Origin: Streptomyces sp. WAC08241
GTDB lineage: Bacteria; Actinomycetota; Actinomycetes; Streptomycetales; Streptomycetaceae
Direction of reading: 5' to 3'
Assembly (NCBI GenBank): GCA_007858575.1
Contig: CP042279.1
Coordinates: forward strand, 5,024,501 to 5,088,500
Length of the DNA stretch: 64,000 nucleotides
Below, in pieces: positions 19,916 to 28,202 of the stretch. Under the pieces are notes generated by a model. The model was not told the origin of the DNA, did not search any database, and worked only from the letters and a program-made list of their open reading frames with translations. The position numbers were made by a program, and so were the translations under genes. How positions within the stretch are numbered: position 1 is the stretch's first letter; every line of letters begins with the position of its first letter.

Positions 19916-21012
19916 TCAGGTTCGATCACGCAAAACGTAATGCACGGTGCCGAGTTCGTGGCGGGCTCTTCCGGAAGCGAGGCCCTCGTCCAACAGACGA
20001 CTCGTGCGCTCCACCAGGTCCCGTGCCAGTGGTGGCGATGCCTGGGAAGCCACGGATGGGCGGTCAACAAGGCCCACAGGGTGTGCGCGTACAGGTCGAC
20101 GTACCCGGGGGCGTGGTGCATGCCGTGCGTGAGCCCTCGTAAGAGGGTGACGGGATCCCAGCCGGCCAGTTCCCGGTCCTGCATGAACCGGTCGTCGGAC
20201 TGGGGAAGGCGCACACCGCCCAGCCAGTAGGCCCAGTAGTTGAGGTTCGCGGCCTCGGCGGTGTCGTCACCAGCCAGAGAACGTTCGATGAAGTCCAGAA
20301 GCGGCTGGGGATCACCCAGCCGGGCCAGTGCCGTCGCGGTCGACCGGGCTTCCGCCCAGTGCTCCGACCATCCCCGGCGGGCGAGGGCACCCCGCCGGAC
20401 GTGCAGGGCGTGGGCTGTCCACGCCACGGCTTCCGGCCCCCGGTCGTACGAAGCCAGGTAGAGGGCTTGGCGGTGCAGCAGCGTGCCGCCTTCAGGGCGT
20501 CGTGCGGCTTCGGCAGTCCGACGCAAGTGGTCGAAGAACAACGTCCGATCGGCTGGCGCCAGCAGCGGAGCAACCGCGACAGGACCTCGCCGGGAAGCCG
20601 GGGCACGTCCGCGCAGTGACGGAGGTGCCACTCCGGTCAGGGCCCACGCCAGCATGTGGGCGGTGTCCCTGGTGTGCACCCACGAGGCGAGCGGGTGCGT
20701 CCCCGTGACCTCCGAGGGGTCCAGTCCGGCTCCGATGATCTGATCGGCGTCCATCGCCGCGTCCAGCAGCCCCACCACTGCGGGATCCGCGCCCAGCATC
20801 CCCAACCGGCGCCGCAGGTTCAGCAGTGCTCCGGCCTTCATGTTCGCGAGCGGCCTGCGGCCCGACTCCCACCCCTGCATCGTGCCCAGGTCCACGCCCA
20901 GCGCCTCCGCCATGGACGCCTGTGTACGCGGGACGCTCTCCCGTGCCAGGCGCAGGACGAACCCCGCGACGGACCCGGCAACCGAGCGTCCCCGCACGGG
21001 CGGCTTCACCAT
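19916..21012 (-). CDS. Helix-turn-helix regulator of the graspetide locus
   Basis: About 365 residues. An N-terminal XRE-type helix-turn-helix is visible at residues ~30-60 (SMAEALGVDLGTMQGWESGR with RRPLANMKAG). The long remainder, rich in Leu, Ala and Trp, looks like a helical repeat or ligand-binding domain (ALYLASYDRGPEAVAWTAHA). A frame change near 20008 means the true end is RHELGTVHYVLRDRT at TGA 19916-19918; without it the frame would run into the HD gene. ATG 21012 gives MVKPPVRGRS. It is divergent from the RiPP genes, with 155 bp between, and is the natural candidate for their regulator. Confidence 0.8.
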
Positions 21013-21167
21013 GTCGACTCCCCGGAGTGCTCCGTCCCCACAACACGTACTGCTGGTCAGTCCTACCGCGCGCACGGCGACCGTACGTTCAAGTCGCACC
21101 AACGAAAAGCACACGCGTAGGTCACGAACTTCGGCGCACACAAGGAACGTTGGAAAGGGGCAAGTAC

Positions 21168-21574
21168 ATGAGCACCTCAGACCCGCCTCATCGGACACCC
21201 GCGTCCAGTAAGAGGGTCCACCCCTTCCGTACCGGTCCCGAGCGCACCCAGCCGGGCACTCCGTCTGCGGGCGGCGGCCGGCTGGGCGCGGTTCATGCGG
21301 CGGGCCGGAGCCGAAACGCCGTCGGAGACGAAACCGTGAATCCCGTCGGATGCGACGGTTACGAGGAACACCCCTGCTCCACACACGGGTTCGCGACACG
21401 GCGAGTCGAGGTGAGGGCGAACTCACCGCCGTCACCCACGAACTGCGCGGTGACGGTCGCTCGGTCCGCATCGCCCACATCCGGCCCGCGAGCGGGATCG
21501 AGTGGACGACCTCTGCCGACAACATCCGGGCCGCCTTCGAGGACCCCGGCGCCCCCACGCACCGAACCGCCTGA
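21168..21574 (+). CDS. Small hypothetical protein preceding the graspetide precursor
   Basis: About 135 residues, first gene of the likely RiPP operon. The N-terminal half is Pro/Ser/Arg rich (MSTSDPPHRTPASSKRVHPF) and the C-terminal half has a folded look: LLHTRVRDTASRGEGELTAV and RIAHIRPASGIEWTTSADNI. A frame change near 21360 joins the halves. Start ATG 21168 follows GAAAGGGG at good spacing. It ends 21 nt before the precursor start. Short proteins of this type are seen beside streptomycete HTH regulators, but I know no function; a role in RiPP maturation is only contextual. Confidence 0.65.
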
Positions 21575-21595
21575 GACCGACTTCTGGAGGATCTC

Positions 21596-21907
21596 TTGTT
21601 CCACCACATGGACCGCCTTCCGACCGGAACGCCCCTGCCCATGGGCCATGTCACCGCCGCTCCCTGGGGTGTCCGGCGCATGGTCCCGTACCCGGCCACG
21701 ACTCCCGCCTGGGCGCGCGCCGAGATCGACCCGGACACCCAGACCGCCCGCTACTTCGACGGGACGGGCCGGGTCATGGAGATGCCGAAGCACGGCACAA
21801 GCACCGGCACCAACCCCGCGACCAACACCGGTAACCCGTCCGACGGGTCCAGCGGTGGCGGCACCGGTGGTGGGGACAGCGACACCGGGAACGACTCCGA
21901 CCAGTGA
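21596..21907 (+). CDS. tgmA: Graspetide precursor peptide (putative ATP-grasp-modified RiPP)
   Basis: 103 residues, no frame change. The leader has APWGVRRMVPYP (residues 22-33) and then ARYFDGTGRVMEMPKHGTST (51-70), the signature of the ATP-grasp-modified RiPP precursor family, which is read by the ligase. The tail after Lys65 has no Lys or Glu: Thr/Ser at 68-101 and Asp at 83, 94, 96, 100 and 102 among Gly and Asn. In graspetides such side chains are joined as omega-esters. Asp83-Gly84 is a good aspartimide site. TTG 21596 is preferred, GGAGG lying 5 nt upstream; ATG 21608 is possible. The stop overlaps the ligase start (GTGA). Confidence 0.9.
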   Translation: MFHHMDRLPTGTPLPMGHVTAAPWGVRRMVPYPATTPAWARAEIDPDTQTARYFDGTGRVMEMPKHGTSTGTNPATNTGNPSDGSSGGGTGGGDSDTGNDSDQ

Positions 21908-22851
21908 GCCGCTCCGGCCCGGTGCTGGTCGTCACCATGATCGACGATCCCACGGCCGACCTGGTGATGAGCGAGCTGTACGACCGGTCCGTCCCGGTCG
22001 TACGGCTCGACTCCGGGGACTTCCCCGCCGCCTTGTCGTTCGCGGCCGCCCTCTCGCCCCACGGCTTCGGGGAACGCTGTCCACCCCCACCCGGACCGCC
22101 GACCTCTCCCACGTACGGTCGCTGTACTACCGACGGCCGTCCGGCTTCACCTTCACCCATCTCGACGAACAGGACGCCCGCTTCGCCGTCACCCAGGCCC
22201 GCTATGGGCTCGGCGGCGTCCTCGCCTCGCTTCCCGACTGCCTGTACGTCAACCACCCCCACCGCATCGGGGACGCGGAGTTCAAGCCCGCCGGCCTCGC
22301 CGCCGCCGTGCGGTGCGGATTCCGGGTCCCGCCGACCCTGGTCACGTCGGAGCCGGAGGCGGCCCGCGCGTTCGTCAAGGCCCACGGCCCGGCCGTCTAC
22401 AAGCCGCTGTCCACGCCGCTCTACCGGATCGACGGCGTGTCCTGCACGGTCGAGGTCGCGGAGGTCACCGCGGATCAGCTCGACGAACGGGTGGCCGGGA
22501 CGGCCCATCTGTTCCAGCGGCGGGTCGACAAGGTCGCCGACGTCCGCGTGACGGTGATCGGCCGCAAGGTCTTCGCCGTACGGATCGATTCCGGCCTGCT
22601 CGACTGGCGCACGGACTACGACCGGCTCGCCTATACCGTGGTCGAGCCTCCCCGGGGATCACCGATGCCCTCCACCGCTACCTGAACCACTTCGGCCTGG
22701 TCTTCGGCGCATTCGACTTCGCGGTGGACCGGGCGGGGCGTGGTGGTTCCTCGAATGCAATCCGTCCGGTCAGTGGGCATGGTTGGAGCCCGAGACCGGG
22801 CTGCCCATGGTCGCGGCCATGGCCGACCTCCTGGAACGGAAGCCCGCGTGA
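21904..22851 (+). CDS. tgmB: ATP-grasp ribosomal peptide maturase (graspetide macrocyclase)
   Basis: About 315 residues, the usual length of graspetide ligases. It begins with a pre-ATP-grasp domain (VLVVTMIDDPTADLVMSELY, ending near VRSLYYRRPSGF). The ATP-grasp core follows: PDCLYVNHPHRIGDAEFKPA, HGPAVYKPLSTPLYRIDG with the ATP-binding Lys, QRRVDKVADVRVTVIGRKVF, and the metal-binding WWFLECNPSGQWAWLEPETG at the C-terminus. It activates Asp side-chain carboxylates as acyl phosphates and links them to Thr/Ser. Frame changes near 22070, 22655 and 22740. It overlaps both neighbours by 4 nt, so translation is coupled. Confidence 0.9.
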
Positions 22852-23990
22852 ACGACGACGAAGCCCTCCGCGACGCGCTGGCCGACCGGCTCACCTCCGA
22901 GGGCCACCTGCGTTCGCCCCGGTGGCGCCGGGCCGTGCTCGACACTCCCCGGCACGCGTTCCTGCGCGGCGGTTACTTCCGCCGCGTGGACGACGCCGGC
23001 CCCACCGGCTGGGAGCCCGTGATGCCCGAGGACCCGGCGTGGCTTCCGTCCGCGTACGCGGACGATTCGCTGGTGACACAGATCGCCGGAACCATCGCCC
23101 CCGGCGACATCCGGGGACGGATCTTCCGGTCGCCGACCAGTTCCAGCACCATGCCCGGTCTGGTCGTCCGCATGCTCGAAGAACTCCATGTGGACGACGG
23201 GACCCGCGTCCTGGAGATCGGCACCGGCTCGGGCTACTCCACCGCGCTCCTCTGCCACCGGCTCGGCGACGGCCTCGTGACCTCGGTCGAGGTCGACGAG
23301 GACGTGGCCGTACGAGCCCGGAACGCCCTCGGTGCCACCGGGCACGCGCCCCGGCTGGTCGTCGGGGACGGGCTGGCCGGGGATCCGGACGGCGGACCGT
23401 ACGACCGGATCGTGGCGACCTGTGGAGTCACGGAGATCCCACCGGCCTGGCTCGCCCAGGTCAGACCGGGCGGCCGGATCCTCGCGACGGTGTGCGGCTG
23501 GATGTACTCCTCCGAACTCGCCCTGCTCACCGTCGGCGACGGCGTGGCCCACGGCCGGTTCCTCGGCGGTCAGGTCTCCTTCATGCTCGCCCGTCCCCAC
23601 CTTCCGCCGCCGCTCGGCCTGCTGCCCGACCTCGACGACGGCGGGGAACGCGAAACCGTCGTCGGCGCCGACCTCCTGGACGACTGGACCGTCCGTTTCG
23701 TCGCCCAGATCGCCGCCCCGCGCGCCCAGCGACTCTGGATCTCCCTCGAAGGCGACGTACCCCACGACGTGGTCCTCGACGTCGGCACCGGGGCCTGGGC
23801 CGCTCTCCGCCACGACGGTGACCGCTGGACCGTCCGCCAGGGCGGACCGGGCCGCCTGTGGGACAGGATCGAAGACCACGTGACCCTCTGGCAACAGGAC
23901 GGAGCACCCTCCCTCGACCGCTTCCGGATCACCGTCACCCCGGACGCGCAGAGCATCACGTGGCCGAGCCGACCGCGCGAGCGCGGATAG
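22848..23990 (+). CDS. tgmC: PIMT-like O-methyltransferase of the graspetide cluster
   Basis: 380 residues, uninterrupted. The core is a protein L-isoaspartyl methyltransferase homologue: RRAVLDTPRHAFLRGGYF, SSSTMPGLVVRMLEEL, then the SAM site RVLEIGTGSGYSTALLCHRL near residues 117-137. A C-terminal extension of about 150 residues (from AHGRFLGGQVSFMLARP on) is absent from housekeeping PIMT and typical of RiPP-associated members. In characterised graspetides this enzyme methylates a core Asp, which then closes to a stable aspartimide. GTG 22848 overlaps the ligase stop by 4 nt. The gene ends in TAG at 23988. Confidence 0.9.
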   Translation: MNDDEALRDALADRLTSEGHLRSPRWRRAVLDTPRHAFLRGGYFRRVDDAGPTGWEPVMPEDPAWLPSAYADDSLVTQIAGTIAPGDIRGRIFRSPTSSSTMPGLVVRMLEELHVDDGTRVLEIGTGSGYSTALLCHRLGDGLVTSVEVDEDVAVRARNALGATGHAPRLVVGDGLAGDPDGGPYDRIVATCGVTEIPPAWLAQVRPGGRILATVCGWMYSSELALLTVGDGVAHGRFLGGQVSFMLARPHLPPPLGLLPDLDDGGERETVVGADLLDDWTVRFVAQIAAPRAQRLWISLEGDVPHDVVLDVGTGAWAALRHDGDRWTVRQGGPGRLWDRIEDHVTLWQQDGAPSLDRFRITVTPDAQSITWPSRPRERG

Positions 23991-24124
23991 GGATGGTAAT
24001 GCCCCGCCGCATTCGGATGCGACGGGCATGCGCCGGAATACCGTGCCCCCATACGGAACGCACGTGCGATCGGCCCCCGGGGCTCCAGGTAGCCCGCCAG
24101 AAGACGCCTGGCGGTGGCTGCCCG

Positions 24125-24522
24125 ATGGAGTTCCCGTGGCCCGTACCGCTCATCATCCTTCCCGCGCCCGCCGGAGAAGTTCTCCCGACCGGCTGACGGG
24201 GAAGCCTTTCCACGCCGTCGTCCTCCACGACCTGAGGTACGGCGACGGAGACCTCGCCGAAGCCGTCTGGGAGTTCCGGCGCCCCGCCCGCGCCCGGTCC
24301 GGCGGGCGGTCGCGGTCCACTCGTTCCTCCGGCACCAGTGGGACAAGACCGTCGCGCACCGGGCCACCGAGGAGGAGCGCCGGGCACGGCAGCGGCTCCG
24401 CGAGGGGTCGGCACGGTCCTGTGCCTGGTGAATGCCCCCGGCGGTGTCTCGACCTCGACGCCGCCGAAACCGTCGACGTGCCGCCGGCCCGGCACCGGCG
24501 CGGCGGGCTCTGGTTCGCCTAG
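24125..24522 (+). CDS. Hypothetical protein downstream of the graspetide genes
   Basis: A frame-merged reading of about 132 residues: MEFPWPVPLIILPAPAGEVL, then DRLTGKPFHAVVLHDLRYGD and LAEAVWEFRRP, then AVHSFLRHQWDKTVAHRATE, STVLCLVNAPGG and finally VDVPPARHRRGGLWFA. The junctions are near 24190, 24295, 24410 and 24445. Composition and hydrophobic pattern look like protein, and its TAG overlaps the convergent neighbour's stop. I recognise no family. It could be a fifth cluster gene or unrelated. The 130 nt between tgmC and this gene show no clear feature. Confidence 0.45.
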
Positions 24523-25771
24523 GGTGTGTGGTCTTCAAGCCAATACGGGTCCCAGCAACTCTTCGCCGGTCGGTCGAGGGCGTTGAATCGTAGTCCGCGA
24601 GGGCCGTCGATGCCGGCTTCGGGAAGGTCGATGATCCAGTCCAGGACGTTGTCTGCCAGCAGGTCCGGCTCATCGAGGTCGTCCAGGAGAGATTTCGTCC
24701 CTCGGAGGTCGTAGGGCGCCGGCAGGGACAGGCCGGCATGGACGGCATTGTCGATGGCGTGACGACACATGGCGTGCCAGTTGCCCTGGCCCCACCAGGA
24801 ATCCGTATAACCGGTGGAGCCTCCGATCGTCATGAGGATCAGGGTGCTCTGGGGCCCGAGGAGGTTCTGGTCGATGTGCCGCCAGCGGCGGAGTTCCGCA
24901 GTGACGGTCTCGGCGACCTCTGTCCAACCGCTGCCGAACAGGGAGTGGATGGCGGTTCCCTCGGGCAGTGACCACTGAGGATCCATGAGCGTGGCTTCGA
25001 TCCCGTCCCAGTCAATGCCGTCAACCGGGCAGACATGCTGCTGGGCAACGCGTGTGACTGCGATGTTGGTGCGCGCCATCAGTAGGTCCGTGTCCAGGTG
25101 GTGGGCCTCCACGGCCGTGTCGTTGCGCCAGCACCATGCGGCCACCCCCAGCGCGGCCGCGTCCGGCACGATGTCTGGGGCGACGTCGCGGCCGTACATG
25201 CCGACCACCATCTCCAGAAAGGCGGCCAGCCATTTCTCCTCGCTGACCTCCCGCAGGACATCGGTCAGTGGAAGGTTTCGGTAGTCGGCGGCCGGCTCGA
25301 AGATACGACGGATGCGTCGCATCGCGAAGTCCTGCTGGGCATGTGGCGGAGCGGTATCGGCGACACGGACGCGAGTAGCGTCCAGAAGGCCTGCCCGACC
25401 CGTCTCGCGTTTCACAGTGGTCACTGCGGCTGGACCTGCTACCGCGACATCGATCTCCAGTCGGCCGTCCAGCAGGCTGTACGACTCGGGGTTGTCTCCC
25501 ATGATGTCGTCGAACGGCCCCAGGACCAGCACTCCCCGTGCGGCCGGTACTCGACCACCACACATCCGTCACCGCGCCAGAGTTCCGAATACAGCAGAGC
25601 TCCTACCTGTGGATCGAATTCACTGTCCCACTCGTCAGGCAGGTCGAAGCCCGCCCACTCCAAGGGGGCCAGCAGCTCGTGAAGCCGGTCCACGATCTCA
25701 CCCCATCCCTGTTCTGACGGCGCGGTCTGCGGTATGTCGTTTGCGTCCTCGGGCGTTGTCGGTGGCGTCAT
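24519..25771 (-). CDS. Hypothetical protein, unrecognised family (~418 aa)
   Basis: About 418 residues, acidic, Trp-rich and without signal peptide or membrane segment. The N-terminal 80 residues (WGEIVDRLHELLAPLEWAGF, DEWDSEFDPQVGALLYSELW) resemble small acidic immunity-type folds in character only. The rest (EKWLAAFLEMVVGMYGRDV, LEDHTP at the end) is helical with no motif I know. One frame change near 25540 (VEYRPHG-EVLVLGPFDD). GC content is lower than in the neighbours, consistent with accessory DNA. It runs head-to-head with the next gene; a 9-bp dyad lies between them. Confidence 0.7.
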
Positions 25772-25845
25772 GGGCCCAGCCTAGGTTCCGTCACTGACAG
25801 CCGGGGTGCCATCGATCGCTTTGAGGGCTGCCTGGCTTCGCGCGC

Positions 25846-25882
25846 TTCGGATTCACCTCATGGGGAGATGGTCGAATCCGAA
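25846..25882. promoter_or_regulatory. Perfect 9-bp dyad between divergent unknown genes
   Basis: TTCGGATTC (25846-25854) and GAATCCGAA (25874-25882) with a 19-nt spacer, in the 175-bp gap between the starts at 25771 and 25947. Placement suggests an operator or a hairpin in one leader. Confidence 0.6.
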
Positions 25883-25946
25883 AAGGGACGTTCATGTCCG
25901 TGCCCACAGCTAGGCTTCGCAGCAGGTCAAAGGGGAGGTTTGTGTG

Positions 25947-28180
25947 ATGTACGCACTGACGCCAGATGTACCGCTCGGCCCCTTCGAGGGCGTACCCGTC
26001 ACCGTTTGGTCGGCTCAGAGCAAGCAGGCACGGTTGCACGCTTCGTCATCGTGCTCGTTTCTGCGTTCGGCACGTGCGACGCGGCAACAGGTGCGTCTGG
26101 ACGCTTCGACGGTCGACCGGATGTGTTCGCAGTGCGGCTCGTACCGCTCATGGGCTCGTCCGGGCACGGGCTTGGACATCTTCCTCGAAGCTGTGTCCGG
26201 CCTGGGCCTGCTCTATGAGCTGGACTCCTACACCGAGGCGGATGAAGACTCGTACAGCGAAGACGACGTGCGTCGGGCCGCGGCCCTGCTGCGTTCGAAA
26301 GTCCATGACCATCAATGCAATACACCAGAGCAAGAGATAGAGGAAGACGAGGAAGCAGAAGAGGAGCTGAGTGACGCGTTGAACGTTCGCCGGACAGTTC
26401 TGTCCGAATGGCGTGCCGCGTTCATCAGTCTCGCCCGTGTGCATCAGATCGCGGAACCGTTCCCATGGCTGAAGCCTTGGATGAGGGAAAGACTGATCCC
26501 GAAGATCGACCGAATGGAAAACTGCAGGATCAGGCAAAGCAGTTGATCGCCCGCGAGTCCGTGGCGGCAGCAGCCGCGGTCTCGGCGATGACCACACCGG
26601 ACATTCCCGTCGACGATCCCGCGCTGACCGTACTGGGCAAGCCCACCGATGTCACCTCACAGGTCACGTCCCTGTGGAGACGATGGCGCTCCACCGTTGA
26701 GGACGGCATCGAACGGCCCTGTGAGCAGACGAGCGGTATCTACGATCTCGGCAACAGGATGAGCAGTCGACGCAAGGGACGTGACCAGGTGCTGGCACGC
26801 GCAAGAAAGCTGCTGATCGACTGGGAAGAATCGGCCCTGCACCAGGCTGCCGCCTCCGAGGCCGGTGAGCGGGTCCTGGTCGCGCGAGTCCCGCAAGGTG
26901 CCGTGCCGCGGCGCGGTGCTCAGAAGACGGACCTCGATCGACTCACCGAGTGGGAGCTCGGGGCGCTGGTTTCCTACAGCATTGCCACCGACTGGGTGGA
27001 GCCGTCGCTCGTCGTACGAGTGCCGGAGCCGGTCGCCGACCGGCTGCTGTCGGGACGGTCCCTCCTGGACTACGGGGAGCAGTCGACGGTGCCGTCGCAG
27101 AGTGCGGTCGAACCGGAGCGACTCTCCGACCTGGAATACGGCCTGGGTCCGGGAGTATTCGACGATACGCCCGTGCACGCACGTCGCCTGCTGACACTGG
27201 AGCATGTGCGCGCACTGCGGGAAACCCTGCACGACCCCGAGCAGATGTACATCGTCTTCTCGCGCGAGTCCGGCCTCGAGGTCGTACCTCTGTCCGTGCT
27301 GGAGGAGCGCTGCGGCTCGGGGTGGCAGGGCGTCATCGTCGCCGGCGCTTCCGACCTGCCCGATGTTCTTTTCCGGCCCTCAAGTCCACCTCGGTGGACG
27401 AGGGCACGACGGAAGCGGACAGTCGGTGGTCTGCCTACAGTCACGACCCGGAACTCCCTGACTTCGGGCAGGACCTGGGCATTGCGGAGGGGAAGAAGCC
27501 ATCCAAAGCGATTATGCGGGTCGCCGGGACTTCGAGTCGGCTCGGCGGTCGCTGGCGCTTGCCCGCGGCGTAGCAGATCTACGCGTTCTGGATCCGACGG
27601 GTTACGACGACCGTGGCTACCCCCGCACCGCATTCCCGAGAGTCGTGTGGGACGGCCTGCTCACTACAGGAACACTCCACCTCGCCCCCTTCAAACCCGC
27701 CTCGAAGGACGGCTGGGGCGGTTCGGAGCTACCCCTCGGCGTCCTGGCGAAAGTACAGGTCTACACCTCGGATGCGGCTGGTCTCTATCAAGGACGGGCC
27801 CACGCCTTTCACTGCACCCACCGCCGACATGACCGGGGCATCACCCGTGATGACCACATGGTCAGCCTCGAAGAACTGCTGAACAACGAGCACTTCGACC
27901 CCTGCAGCAAGTGCGGCGGGTATGCCGTACGGCGCCTCACCGACAGCCAAGTGGCCTACTACCGGGCCGCACACCGTCTGCACGCTCTGTCGCGGCGCAT
28001 CAACACCTCAAGCCGGTACCGCGCGACCACGACCGAGGAACTGACCAAGACTCTGGACGAATTGAGCCGCTTGACTCGGCAGACGACCGAGGCATGGTTC
28101 CCTCCTCCGTGCAGGCCGAGCAATGGCGGGACGCCACCGAACGCCTTCGTCGCGAGCTCCGGGCGTCCGACGCCGACTAG
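25947..28180 (+). CDS. Large hypothetical protein with a duplicated Cys/His module
   Basis: About 744 residues when four one-base frame changes are merged (near 26520, 27375, 27495 and 28105). At 26518-26521 one more A turns the early stop into RMEKLQDQAKQLIARE and joins two frames. Each end carries a similar metal-type cluster: HASSSC then CSQCGSYRSW near residues 30-70, and HAFHC then CSKCGGYAVRR near 620-670. Between them are helical stretches and an acidic coiled-coil-like segment (EEDEEAEEELSDALNVRR). RBS AAGGGGAGG sits 8 nt before ATG 25947. Probably cytoplasmic and zinc binding; function unknown. If the first frame change were real, a 200-residue protein would end at 26546. Confidence 0.65.
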
Positions 28181-28202
28181 GGGCCGCCCAGCGCATCAGG
28201 CC

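Noticed and set aside
25947..28180. Programmed frameshifting as an explanation of the frame changes
   Set aside because: The same kind of break occurs in dozens of unrelated housekeeping genes and always fits a run that is one base short; error is far simpler.
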